In this document: piece by piece, positions 25,250 through 37,590 of the stretch
Layout: the number at the start of each line of letters is the position of its first letter
Numbering within the stretch: the first letter of the stretch is position 1
Assembly: GCA_001953115.1 (NCBI GenBank)
Contig: LSSL01007722.1
Location: 1 to 49,315 of the forward strand
Length of the DNA: 49,315 nucleotides
From: Smittium mucronatum
Lineage: Eukaryota; Kickxellomycota; Harpellomycetes; Harpellales; Legeriomycetaceae
Direction of reading: 5' to 3'
The notes under the pieces: model-generated
What the model saw: the letters and a program-made list of their open reading frames with translations, nothing else
What the model was told of the DNA's origin: nothing
The model's database searches: none
Made by a program: the position numbers and the translations under genes

Positions 25250-26795
25250 ACTCTTTATCAGGATATATAGATCCGAATTATTCAAATAAAGTTTGGAAGA
25301 AAAATTTACATTTTTTCAGAGATTTGCCATCTTTTGTTGATGGCCTAATAATTTCTGACTTCATTTTCAGTATGGAGCATATTTATGCATATAAAATTTT
25401 GAATATATATCTTACAAATAAATAAATGGGTTTTTTTTCAAAGATTACGCAAAAAATAAGCTTAGAGAAAATCGAATCCAAAAGGTTATTGATTTTAATG
25501 AGTTCAAAATTTTTAGATATCAATATATTTAAGGGAATGAATAAGTTTTCATCATACTAGAATTGATGGAGTGGTGATCCTAAGCTCCGCAATCACTTCA
25601 TTTCAGATATTATGAGCTAGAAAAGATCCGAACATATCCCTTCAAATTTTCATGTTTCTGATGATTATTTAACTTATTCACAACCTTTAAATCAAACTGA
25701 AGAATTATTTAAATAATTTTTTTATATTAATTTTATCAAAGAAAAATTTCAAGCCCCAGCAAACCATTTCAGTCGACAATCAACGATAAAATTTATAAGC
25801 TGAAGGTCAATTAAAAAGTACATGACATTAAAACCAGTAAAAAGAGGCTTTAAAGTTTGAGTTCTTTCGGATAAATCCGGATATATTTAAAATTTTGAGA
25901 TTTACCAGGAAGAAATCAATAATTAACTAGAAAAATAATTAGGATTTAATGTGTTTTCTTTCCTTATGTCAAATTTAAAATCAGAAAATCACAAGATATT
26001 TTTTGAAACACTCTTCACTTCAGATCCGCTGATGATTTTTTTTGAAAATAAACAATTTTTATGCTTGCGAAACTATTAAAACTAGTGTGTGATATCTTTC
26101 CAAATTTCAAACTAATAAAAAATTGTATAGCTGAATGGAGATGTTTTAGTTCAAAAGAAGTTTTATCTATAAAAAAATGGTTGGATATTAAACCTGAACA
26201 TACAATATCTAATTATCATTATCCAAAAATGAAAGCTATAAAAAAATGAATTCGAATAGATGTCATTGAAAAAAAAGCACCAAAACCTCAAATTATTCTG
26301 TATTAAAATAAATCTACGAGTTTTTTAAATGGACTTGATCAAAGAAAATAGTTCTATCAAATTGAAAGGATAATTAAGAATGGTTTAAAAGGATTTTTTT
26401 CAATTTTATCGACGTAACTATAGTCAATTCATACATTATATATAGCAAAGAATTTAAATATTTTCAGGAAAAATTATTGAATAGAAAAAAAAATATAAAT
26501 GATGGAGTTTATATGGGATTTGAAGTATGGAATTTGCGCTGAAAGGCCATTATATATCAAACAGTTGAGACCTTTTAGATTATACTAAATAAAAAGTAAA
26601 AAAAACCACGTTTCAGACTACATAAGATTCACAAGTTACAAACACCTTCCCGTAAGAGTAAAAAGAAAATTATGTACAATTCGCAGCACTTCTAGTAAAA
26701 AAAGCCCAAAATTTCGGAACTGTAGTGTTTGCAAAGTTTCTCTTTGTAATAGAATTGATGATCCTTTTGTTACTAAATTTAACAGTAATAATTGA
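25250..26795 (+). pseudogene. Decayed piggyBac-type transposase (DDE_Tnp_1_7)
   Basis: A collinear series of piggyBac-family motifs lies on the plus strand, broken by in-frame stops and at least three frame shifts. In order: WSGDPKLRNHFISDIMS (25567-25617); KYMTLKPVKRGFKV followed by TGA where the family has Trp (25816-25860); VLSDKSGYI and NFEIYQ (25861-25908); the DNxFTS-like block HKIFFETLFTS (25990-26022); a shift, then KWLDIKPEHTISNYH (26175-26219); KPQIILY and GLDQ, equivalent to the PxxVxxYNxxMGGVDxxDQ region (26283-26334); another shift, then IVNSYIIYS (26420-26446); another shift, then the Cys-rich tail HLPVRVKRKLC and CSVCKVSLC (26643-26747), ending at TGA 26793. The order and spacing match a full-length transposase. 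At least one stop fits a G-to-A transition (Trp to TGA). The catalytic Asp of the DNxFTS block reads Glu, so the protein is dead. Terminal inverted repeats and TTAA ends were not found. Confidence 0.8.
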
Positions 26796-29700
26796 GAAAT
26801 TCTTTCAAATTTTTTATATTTATTAATTTTATCTTATTTTTTTAAAAATATATTATATTAGTATTTCAGTTTACTAATTTCTTAAGATAATATAATAAAT
26901 TTTGATTTATAAATTTTGAAAAAATGAAATTTAAGACCATTATTCTGAAAATTCATCACATTCTTGGAAAATTTTGCTACTGCTATTTTATCTTTTCATT
27001 TATAAAAAACAAATTAATTATCTCTGCCAATTTACAAAAAACAAATCAATTATCTCCGCCAATTTACAAAAAACATAAAATTTCTACAAATACTATTTTT
27101 TTATTATGGAAATAGAAAACACCTTTTTTAAATCTTGTAAACTGAAAGGCTTATAAAAAATTATATAAAAACTATCAAATCATAAAAATTGAAATATTTT
27201 TGTTTTAGAAAGATTTATCTAATAAAAAATTAGTGAAAATTTTATTAAGTATGATCTTTTTTGGAAAAAAATAATGTCAGAATAACTTAATTGGGGTTTT
27301 CGGGGGCTTTCAGTAGCTTTTATTGAAAAATATGTATTATAATTTCAATTTTATTATAAAAAAATAATCTTTAATCTCACAATCTTTAATTAAAATTCTT
27401 ATTTAATAAAAATAACTTATCGTAAATTTCAAAAAACTATGGTTGAATAGCGAAAAAAAAAGATAAATAAAGTTCTTACGCGTTATTTTCTACTTCTTTG
27501 ATGTTTATAATATTCTAATTATATAAGATCTAAATTAACGTAATGTAAGAGCTTAAAGTATCATAAGTTAAAATCAGTAAGTTCATTTTTGAAAAATATG
27601 TCTTTTTAAGCATATATAAGAACATTTATTTTGAATTTATGTTTTTTAAAAAAAATTGATAATGTTTGCTTTAAATTGATATATCTTTTTAAATCTCAAA
27701 AAAAGCTCATTTTCGAAGTTTCACTTCAATTTTTTGAAGGTTTTATTAACTAAATTTGCTTAACTGAAGTAAAATTTTCTTACGAAAATACAATTTTAGT
27801 CAAAAGGAGGCTCTTATCCCGATACTTAGTGTTTTTATCTTGGTTTTTATTATCAAAATAAAATCATTTTTTAAAAATTTTTGGGGATAGAGGGGTGCAG
27901 ATATTGGATTTCATCATAACATAATATCATTTTTGAGCAATAATGAAGTATTATATAATGATATTAATCTTCTATTTTTATAATCCCACTCATTAGGTTT
28001 TAAAATGAAACTTAATCTCCATTTTGCATATAGAAATTTATTATTTGAGATGAAAAAACAAAATTTTCATAAAAATCTCTTCTAAAAAATTATTAAATAA
28101 TATTTATATATTTGAATAACTGTTTAAATTTTAAAAGTCGATTACTTCTTAATTTTATTATTTTTTTGGCCGAAATAATTTCAGTATAATTAGAAAAAAA
28201 AGCTATCTGGCTTAATTAATGATGTTTTGCATAATTATTTTCAAATAAATGGTTGGAGGTGAATTTTAATTTTAATTTTATATAAATTTGTTTTATACTT
28301 TCTTGGTCTAAAATTTAATAATCACGAATTTGTGTGAAAATTAAGCATTCTGTTTAATTTCCAACCTTTTCAAGAGAAAAGAGGGGGGGGGTTATTAGAG
28401 ATTTTGTAATAATTGTTTACCTGTAAAGATAAAACCACCCAATTTTAAAAAAAGTGTCACCGAATATCTTAATAACCCTTTAAAATTTTTTTTTACCGAG
28501 TTATTTTTTAATGCTAGACTAATTATCTAATTTATGATTCCAAAAATAAAACATCAAATAATATCAAATTTATTGGCTAGATACTTTTACAAACATTCGA
28601 AAAACCTAATACGCTCATTAAAAAAAAATAGGAAAAGTTATTTCGAAATAACTCGATCAATTTCTTAATCGTTAGGTTTAAATTTAAATAACGTTTAATT
28701 AATCCAAACCATAATCTTATTTATGTAAAATTAATCGCATTTAGAATTATATCCAGAAAAATTGAGGATAAATAGCTTCATTTTTTTAAACTAACCATCT
28801 TAGTGCATAATTTATTGTCTTACTCTTGTATGCATATATTGGCTACTAAAATTGATCATAAGATCGTTTTAACCAATAATATGAAAAAATTGCTGGTTTG
28901 TTAACATAATTGGCAATAAAATAAAAGTGATTTACGTTTACCAGCCCTGAAAGAGTTAAATTAACTTTGAAATAGGATGGCTGTTAAATTTTAAATTCTA
29001 TTACTATTTGGTAATTTATCGAAAGAACTGAATATTAATTCGATTCTACAATTGAATTTTAATATTTTATAGAGTTAAAATTCTGAACTTACCTTATATT
29101 ATCTTAAATATAACGAGTAATATAAACGATTTTTTTATTTATTTATGGATCCCTAATTTCAGTGTTAACTTTTATAGATACGCTTTTGCACCATTTTCGT
29201 ATTAAAGATATATGCACTTGTCTTGTACCAGTTACTTTTTATATAGCATCTTAGTTTCGTGATATTAAAATTTTCAAAAATAAAATAACACTTTTTTTAA
29301 GAGCTTCAAGCTTAAAAAAACGATTGACTTTTTAATGGATAGATAATGAGTTCCAATTCAAAATTTCATGAAAATAAGCTAATTATAGAGACCGGTTCAA
29401 TGGGATATTTTTATAGAACGAAAAACGAGAAGCATTTTCTAGCTGACTGTAAAGTATTAAAAGGTCTTACATATTTAAAGCTAAGCTATTGGAATTTACG
29501 GTTTTATCTCCGATTAAAGTTTAGTGATGCTAGAATGTATAATAAATATCAAAAAATTCACTAATTTCCTATTTTTTTATAGTTAAATAAATAATAAATA
29601 ACAGATAAAGTACAAATTATAATCCCCCAACCAACTAAATAAACCAATATCGTTATTATGCTTCTTCTATTAAATAACTGAAAGAGCTATTAATTAATAC

Positions 29701-30906
29701 AAGCCCAATTTAAATTTTCAATAAAGTATTAGGTAACTTTAAAGTTATCAATCAATTCCACGAGCTATTAATTAATGAGAATTTCTTTAATTAATAACTG
29801 ATTAATCTCTAAATAGGTAATTTGGTTTTTAAATAGACAAGTATTTCGAAAAAAATAACTAATAATGAATACAAGATTCATATTATATTAGTATATTGTG
29901 TTTTTAAGATAGAAAGGAAAGTTTATTTTTTAATTGGAGGCCTTTATCATTATAGGTAAAAAATAACGGTAAAATCTCTATTATATATAAATAAAAGTAC
30001 AAAATTTTCAATATTACTGAATAATAACAATTAATTTGATGATTCTTTATACTATAATTAAATTTATATCCGGAGATTTCTTTGTAGCATTCTATTTTAG
30101 GTAGTAAAAAAAAAAGTAAAATTCTGTGAAAAATTAGGTTTTTTTAAAAAGAAAAACAAAAATTTCAAAATATTCAAGCTCTGAGCATATAATAATCGCT
30201 TAAAACCTAACAAATATCATTCAGTTTGAAATGGTCTCTTTTTTATCACCAAAAGAAAAAAAAATCAAGTTAAAAGAAAGTTAATTTTATAATTGTTTTT
30301 GTTTAGGATTCTATTAATATTTTGTTTTATGTTAAATAAAAGATCGTTTTGTTTGTAAAAGTTTAGAAATAAAATCCAACTACGATTTGTGTAATCATTT
30401 TTCAGGAAATGGTATAATAGATAATGTATTCAAAGAAATATGTAACCGGTAAACATCTAATTGACTGATTATCATGAAAAAACAATGAGTTGTAATATAA
30501 TTTATCTTTTTTGGAAATAAAAATAGAACATAATTGATTTTCGCCAAATTAACATTATTTATAATCGAAGGATTTCCAAATATAACAATTTTGGGAATAA
30601 AAATCACTTTAAAAGTTTAACTAGAATAAACGTTTTAAAGTATCCAAAAAAAAAAAAATCCATTGAAGTCTCAAATATATAGAAATTTTATTTTTGTGAT
30701 CTAAAGCAAATAAAATTTCCAGAATTTGTAGTTTAAGCGTGAATTCATATAGGCCCAAATAAAAATATATTAATTACACGTATATAATAAACTCGGAAAG
30801 CTCAATTTTTTTTTATAAAACATCACATTCATTTCTTCGAGATTTCAAAACTAGAATCATAATATATATACTTTTTAATATATAGAATGGAGTTTTATTT
30901 ATATAC
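26796..30906. other. A/T-rich intergenic DNA
   Basis: No gene is supported. A 72-codon plus frame at 29346-29564 is less biased than average but has no recognisable motif. GAGCTATTAATTAAT occurs twice at about 29684-29698 and 29759-29773. A nine-G run sits at 28383-28391. Confidence 0.5.
27004..27074 (+). repeat. Short tandem repeat, 32 bp unit
   Basis: Two adjacent copies of a 32-base unit centred on ATTATCTCYGCCAATTTAC, differing at two or so positions, with a partial third copy (AAAAAACA). They lie inside a chance 63-codon frame, which the duplication explains. Confidence 0.8.
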
Positions 30907-30915
30907 ATTTAAATA

Positions 30916-31555
30916 GGGATTTTTTGTTTTTTATGTCTCGTAAATTTATTGTAAGGTAACGTCATAAAAAATATACTAAAAAAATATGAAAAAAAACAAA
31001 AAAGTATAGAAATAATTATTATCCTAACTAAAATAAGCTCCTTTTTCGGCTTACAGGCTGTGTACCTATGGGAATTGGTTGCAATCTACAATCTGAAAGA
31101 CCCCTCCCTATTATTGCTTCGAATAGATTGGATGACTATGGTTAGGTGTAATCATGAATTACACTCTTGTCAACAAAAAATAGTTAGTAGCTATCGAAAT
31201 CCTATTCTGAGCCTAATTATAAAAGTATCGAGAAAAACAGGCTCCTACTAAAACGTTAGGCTGATCGATACTTTCCTAAAAATAGCTGTTAGACGCTGAA
31301 ATCGGCCTGAATGTCGAACACTGAGCTTTCGTACCAGAAAATTTCCCAGACTGTGCCAAGCTATTGGCTCCTACTGTTTCGAAATGACCCTACCCTGGAA
31401 TCTCTGTCCTCTGAGTCGCTATACGTTCTCTCTACTACTTACAACCAAGAATATTATAACTCTGTGATAAGTTTTGGTAAATTGTACTTCAAAAAGTGCA
31501 CCACTTAAGCCCATATACCACTGTAAGGTATTTACACTTAGGAAAAGAGTCATTT
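30916..31555 (-). mobile_element. Full-length SINE-like retroposon, copy B
   Basis: Same family as copy A and almost identical to copy C. The element reads on the minus strand from 31555 to an A-rich tail (30916-30933 on the complement). Flanks carry a 9-base duplication, ATTTAAATA, at 30907-30915 and 31556-31564. The conserved 3' end just inside the tail is degenerate here, with substitutions in the usual TCACGGAATTTTATTG motif. Frames of 63-65 codons at 31060-31251 and 31311-31508 run antisense to the element and are not genes. The element length (640 bases) agrees with copy A (631). Confidence 0.75.
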
Positions 31556-31564
31556 ATTTAAATA

Positions 31565-31667
31565 TCTTGTAGCATTAAATACTGAAAATTTATATATTTT
31601 AAAAATCTTTCTCACAAAGATTAATTCTGCTATCAATTTGTATTTTAAATTTTCTTTATTTCAATTT

Positions 31668-31708
<41 letters not shown>

Positions 31709-33129
31709 GATTAAAGTAGAAATTCGAGAGAAATTTTATTCGATATAGAAGAAAATATTTTTAGAAGTGTAAGAGCAGAAAGAGATTCTCGTTCGTTTAC
31801 ACGAACAATTAATAGTGGCAAATTGGATCACCAACTTAAATAAAGCATTAAAAGTGATGAGAGAGCGCCGGTGCTAAGAAACAAAGAGCATCCTGTAAAA
31901 AGAGGACATATAGCAAATAAAGATGGTTTCTATTCTTTGGTTTCAAGTCTTTAGTATTTAAAGGCGTAAAAAACACGCTATCGAGCTTTCGTTTTGTTAT
32001 ATGGGGTTTTTATTATATATATATATATATACTAACACCTCAAAAGAATGAAAGGATATGGAAAAAATAGAATCAATAAATCTAGCATAACTAAGAAGTT
32101 TTAAAGACATCTACTTATTATACTTAGTAATTTAGAATTACTCTCTTTTGAATCGGCCTCAATTTAAATCTTTTACTTTAAATTTTGACTAAAAAAGAAT
32201 AAATTTCGGTTTATAATAAACATAAAAATTATGTGCATAGAAAAATAAATTTACGTGATTATCATTATAAATAAGCACTTTGAATCTTAACTTTAACGGC
32301 ATCCACAAGTCAAATTACCAAAAGATCCTTACGACACAGCAAAAAGACTCAGAAGAGCGTTCTATTATTGAAGCATCAAATAAAAAACCGAACCCAGTAG
32401 TAATAACCCCATCGGATTAGCGAAAACTACAACATATTGCAATTTAAAATAATTAATAATAACATAGTATAAATTGAAAAATATTTTTGCGATTAGATGT
32501 CTTGGTTTTTTTTCTAAAAAAAATAAATCAATAGAATTGGCCTTAAACTAAATGCATGAAAAAGCCCCTAAAAAATAAATTGATAGATTTTTTCAAAGGA
32601 AAGTTTTACTTTCAAATCTAAAATAATTGATTTCCACCTCAATTTTCTTCAAGGTTTTTGCACTATCAAAGTTTTTTTTATACTATCTATTAAAAAAATT
32701 GAGTTTTTATAATTTTTTATTTAAAATTGCAAGATTAATCACGTTTTATTTTTTCTGACTTTTTTACATAAATTATCTTGTTAATTTTTTTTAAAAATAC
32801 TGATTTTTCAATTAGAATATATTTGATAATACGAAATGAAAAAATGTGAATTTTTTCGCGTGCTTTAGCTACATTTGGTATAAAAAACATAATTTAACTA
32901 AGACTGATTAGGTTTCTATAGTATCAATTTAATTTCAGCTAAATTTTAAGCAATTTTTTTATCATCAACTCTTTTATCTACAAAAGTAAAATAACCAAAG
33001 TTTTCAAGGTTTCTATAATTTTTTTAGAGCTATAAAAAACAGTTTTGTTCATTCAGAAAATAATAATAATAGTTCAATACTAGTGTGATATCAAATATAA
33101 GTTAAATTTATCTGATTATAATAATATAC
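31565..33129. other. Spacer between inverted retroposons, left part
   Basis: No gene is supported. 31780-31990 and 32290-32430 are less A/T-biased and may be fragments of other elements. A perfect six-pair hairpin, GTTCGT-TTAC-ACGAAC, lies at 31791-31806. Confidence 0.5.
31671..31706. repeat. (TA)18 microsatellite
   Basis: Thirty-six bases of perfect TA repeat. A second AT-dinucleotide tract lies at about 32014-32031. Confidence 0.95.
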
Positions 33130-33142
33130 ATAATAAAAACAA

Positions 33143-33190
33143 ATTAATGACGTTATCTTACAATAAAATTCCGTGATACAAAATAAATAA
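33143..33190 (+). mobile_element. 48 bp 5'-truncated retroposon copy D
   Basis: Only the 3' end of the same family is present (GACGTTATCTTACAATAAAA and CCGTGATAC), followed by an AAATAAATAA tail. It is flanked by a perfect 13-base target-site duplication, ATAATAAAAACAA, at 33130-33142 and 33191-33203. Severe 5' truncation with an intact 3' end and a duplication of this length is the signature of target-primed reverse transcription. This copy also fixes the 3' end of the family. Confidence 0.85.
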
Positions 33191-33203
33191 ATAATAAAAA
33201 CAA

Positions 33204-35465
33204 CAATATGACTTGGGTTTATTTTAGTCATTTTAATGAATTTATACTAAAAAGTTTTTTCTGACTAAAACAGAAAGGTACTAAAAATATGAAGATATTT
33301 CTGCGATTGAATATAGTTATTAAAAGTTTAACTTCATATCTATGCAACATTTTTCAGGTTTCAGATCTATTAGAGTGTCATTTAAATATAATAACTATCT
33401 TATTCCGAATATATATAATCATATTATATTATCATTGTTAATTTATGGAATATAGGTTTTTTGGAATATGATTTTTAGGCTATTCGATTTTTTTTCTTTC
33501 ATAAGATAAATAATTTTTATATCATAATCATTTGAAAAAAAAAAATAATGGTAAAATGAATTATCATAGGACGCAAAATAACTAATTAGAAGTTTAAAAA
33601 TGTTTTTTCGTGCCAATATTTAGACTAAAAGAGTCATTTAGAGCTTATCAAATACATATGAGTCGGAAAAAATATTTTTCATAATTTTTTTGAGGAATTA
33701 ATGTTTCTCAATTGAAAATATACAGCTTATAAAACCCATATAAGCTGAAGTTATTATTAGATAAAATTTTAATTTAAATATTGAAAGCTATATTTATGAA
33801 TCATATTAGTGGAAAGGTAAAACGAGTTATTTAAAATAAATCAAGTTAAAGAAAATAACATAAATATCTTCTCTATATTATTGCCATTTAAATTTTATTA
33901 GTGGATAGTCTGGTAAATAAAAATCGGAATTGAAATAGATCTACATATAAATAACTTATAAGAATTTTTCAATATTTATAGAAAAGATTAATATTAATAG
34001 GTAAATAAATTAAATTAAGATTTCTTTCTTCAAAAGCCCCAATAGATATGACTAAATTTAACCCCTCTTATTATTATTTTACTCATAAGTCATTGTATTT
34101 TTAACTAGGATTTTAAATTATAAATATAATATAAATAGTTATAATTTATAGAAGATGAAATAATATTTAACTTCAAAATAACTAAAACTAACAGAATTTT
34201 TTTACTAAATATAGTTTAAGAACATTATACTATTTTTTAATTGTTTTTTATACTTATTATTTTTACTGGTAGATAAAGCATGAATTTTAGCAACTAAATT
34301 TCATGCAATTTGAGTCTATTTTACTCAATTCTATTAAAGTGAAAATAAACCTAAACGAGTTAATTTTGATTATATCGATAAATGGAATTTCAAAGCATTA
34401 TCACTTTATAGGTATTTTTTTATATAATATATACAAAATATAAGGGCATCAATAGTATCAAGTAAAAGAATAAAAAAATAAGAATGTTCTTTTTATAAAA
34501 TTTTTTAAATGTTACTCGAGCAAAATATTTTTTTTCTCTTCAGAAATATTTGTGCTTTTCATCATTCTCTCATTCTCTAATTCCCTCATTCGTCTTAAAT
34601 GTAAAAATACGAGACAAGTTTTTTTAAAAATGAAAAATAATAAAACAGAAGAATTTTCATTATTTCTGGCAATAAAGTACGCGTAAAGACATAGATAAAT
34701 GGATTTTTTAAAAATGTTAGGGAAAAATTAATTCCTCTAGAAATTCATTTTTGGTAATTGCGCAAATGTTTGAAACGTTTTATGAAAGGAATTAAGATAT
34801 TTAGAATTATCATTATGGACTTATTTATACCTAATTAGAACATAATTCGTTCTATTAACTAAATTTAAACGGGTATTTCATCGAGAGTTATTTTTCTTTA
34901 ATCAATAATCCCAGAAAATGATATATGATGATTTATTATATATATATATCAATTTTTAATCAGAAAAAAAAGTCGTATTACAATTAAAACCCCCTTTAAA
35001 AATAAATTGTTTTGACTATCAAGGCTGAAATCATGATATTTTAATGGGTGTACTGAAAAAAAATCAATTTTTTTAGATTTTTTTTCATATATTTGACATA
35101 AGTAAAAATATCTTGCTATTTAAATATAACTAACTTCGAAAAAAAATTATGATAAACGCCTTTTTTATAAAAAAATTCCATTAATCACTTTTATAGACAG
35201 TTGAAGCTATATCTATAAATATTTGGAATTCTCATGAGTTTTTTCATTTTTGAAAACAGTAAAAACATGCTTGTTTAAATATAGAAAACATCAATTCTTC
35301 ACAAAACTCTACAATTACCATTTTGAAAGCATAACTTTCGCATATGTATACTATATATAATTTTATTTTTCTAAACAATTCATTAAATCCTATCGGCAGT
35401 TTTTTTACTATCACAAAATTTTATGTTTTCTTAATTAAAATTATGATAAAAAAAATTAAAAATGC
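33204..35465. other. Spacer between inverted retroposons, right part
   Basis: A/T-rich DNA with no open frame worth naming, no tRNA and no further copy of the local repeat families that I can see. Confidence 0.6.
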
Positions 35466-35474
35466 TATAGAAAA

Positions 35475-36129
35475 AACTATCCTGCTATACACTTGATCTC
35501 ACAAGTGTGAAATATCTTGCCATGGCCTAGGGGCTTGAGTGGTACACTTTTCGAAGTACAATTTACCAAGAGTTGTAATATTCTTGGTTGTAAGTAGTAG
35601 AGAGAACGTATAGCGACTCAGAGGACAGAGATTCCAGGGTAGGGTCATTTCGAAACAGTAGGAGCCAATCGTTTGGCACAGTCTGGGAAATTTTCTGGTA
35701 CGAAAGCTCAGTGTTCGACATTCAGGCCGATTTCAGCGTCTAACAGCTATTTTTAGGAAAGTATCGATCAGCCTAACGTTTTAGTAGGAGCCTGTTTTTC
35801 TCGATACTTTTATAATTAGGCTCAGAATAGGATTTCGATAGCTACTAACTATTTTTTGTTGACAAGAGTGTAATTCATGATTACACCTAACCATTGTCAT
35901 CCAGTCTATTCGAAGCAATAATAGGGAGGGGTCTTTCAGATTGTAGATTGCAACCAATTACCATAGGTACACAGCCTGTAAGCCGAAAAAGGAGCTTATT
36001 TTAGTTAGGATAATAATTATTTCTATACTTTTTTGTTTTTTTTCATATTTTTTTAGTATATTTTTGATGACGTTAACTCACAATAAAATTCCGTGACACA
36101 AAACCCCCCCCCCCTCAAAGTAGTGTGGA
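35475..36129 (+). mobile_element. Full-length SINE-like retroposon, copy C
   Basis: Plus-strand copy of the family, matching the reverse complement of copy B with only scattered differences over roughly 500 bases. It lacks about 11 bases near 35566 that B retains. The 5' segment has an A-box-like GGGCTTGAGTGG (35531-35542) and the ACTT-TTCG-AAGT hairpin beside it. The conserved 3' end (ATAAAATTCCGTGACACA) finishes at about 36100 and is followed by AAAA, an 11-base C run (36104-36114) and ~15 other bases. A 9-base repeat TATAGAAAA (35466-35474 and 36130-36138) may be the target-site duplication, but this is the weakest of the four flanks and the exact ends are uncertain. Confidence 0.7.
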
Positions 36130-36138
36130 TATAGAAAA

Positions 36139-37590
36139 TTAACGATGATATAATTATTGCCACAGGCTGTTAAATAGTTAACAAAAATTAATTTTGTTTA
36201 CCCATTTAGATGTTTTAATGAATTTGCCAGTTTATTTTTATAAAGCATTTAATGAATTAATTCAATCCACAAAAAAAAAGATGCCTCATTTACCAAAAAA
36301 TTAGGTCGGAGGGGAAGAGAAAAAAATATATATTCCAAAACCCACGATTCACCACAAAATAAAAAAAGAGAACATCATGGAAGAAATCGCATAAGGATTC
36401 TATAGACTACAATTGTTTAAATGTCCTATAAACATTAGAATTAAATTTTGGGATACTTATATATTTCAGAGAACTAAAAAATAAATTGAAGCATAGATTT
36501 TTAGAGGATTTTATAAAATTTCTAATTCATACATAATCCCACAATTTACGAAATGAAAACCGCAGGTATATTTATGGATGTATAATTTATGTAGTGATAG
36601 AACAGGAAAATACTATTATAATTTACTTTTTATTACTTTTTAGTGTTTATAAACTATTTTCTGAATCAGAAAAAAGGGATAGATTACTTACAAAATGTAT
36701 TTAATTTCGTTTTAAATAGACATTTTAAGCTTGAAGGCATAAAGATGGCCTATTATTTGAATTTAATCGATATATAATATTAGAACTTAATCTTGATTGC
36801 TAAAATATTATCTATTTTTCCTTCAATTCACTTGAATGGAATCAGAAGTTTTTTTATATCAAATTTGAGATAGATATTAAGTTGGTGTTGAGAAAGATAA
36901 TATGGACGCCAATTTCAAGGGATATTATATAAATATATAGATATTGGAGCCAATAGTTCAAAAATAATAAGTTTATTTGCAAGCCTAAAGCGAAAATTCA
37001 TATGATTTTTCTCGCTTTACTTGATGTAATCAGAATTAAAGGTGATGAAATTACAAATCAGTTGTTCCTTTTATTTATCTTTAATTGTAAATAAAAATGC
37101 CTTTTTGACTCAAAGGCTTTTTTGAAAAACGCCCCGAAAAAAAGTATTCTAAATATAAATCAAACATTGGTCGGATCATCATAATGAACCATTTTTATTA
37201 TTACCATGCAAACATACCGGATTAGCTCGAATCCCAGCAGTTCGATGATTTGTCCCATAAAGAAAGAAAACCCAATAGCGAAATAACTGTGGATGAGTAG
37301 TTGTATTTGATAAATTTGACTACTTATGGTTTTATATCAAAATGTCAATAATTTCTATGTATGTATTTTTCCCTATTATAAAAGTGTTTATCTTCACAAT
37401 TAAATCTTTGTATTCTCTTATTCATTTACTGCTAACCTTAAACCAGTATTTAATTTTTTTAGATAGTATAGATTCTTAGCTTTTATATTTCGATACTGAG
37501 TGAGGTATTTAAAAATAGAAAAAAATTTGTGACTTCATGTGATTCTAAAGCAATTAGGTCGAGTAGCATTTAAGAGGATAATACAGTGTA
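36139..37590. other. Intergenic region and likely promoter of the giant gene
   Basis: No gene is seen in the first kilobase. The last ~400 bases should contain the promoter and leader of the gene starting at 37591. A GCCTTT/AAAGGC hairpin followed by a T run lies at 37099-37123; its meaning in a eukaryote is unclear. A fragment near 37221-37256 vaguely resembles a tRNA B box but no cloverleaf can be built. Confidence 0.5.

Noticed and set aside
29346..29564. 72-codon plus-strand frame
   Set aside because: Less A/T-biased than the flanks, but it has no domain, no neighbours and no splice-compatible extension, so it is not listed as a gene.
31060..31508. Two plus-strand frames of 63 and 65 codons as small genes
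   Set aside because: Both lie inside retroposon copy B, antisense to its direction, and are not preserved in copy A.
30934..31540. Retroposon copies read as solo LTRs or as terminal inverted repeats of a 5 kb DNA transposon
   Set aside because: The outer ends begin TGTSACGG-like, which suggests an LTR, and B/C are inverted, which suggests TIRs. But copies have A-rich ends, target duplications of 9-13 bases, and one copy is 5'-truncated. These fit LINE-type retroposition, and the 4 kb spacer has no transposase.
35530..35560. tRNA-derived SINE head with complete Pol III promoter
   Set aside because: The A-box-like motif is present, but I find no convincing B box 30-60 bases downstream; TTCGA in the adjacent hairpin is too close.
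37221..37260. Possible tRNA (GCTCGAATCC-like B box)
   Set aside because: No A box at suitable distance and no acceptor or anticodon stems can be formed.
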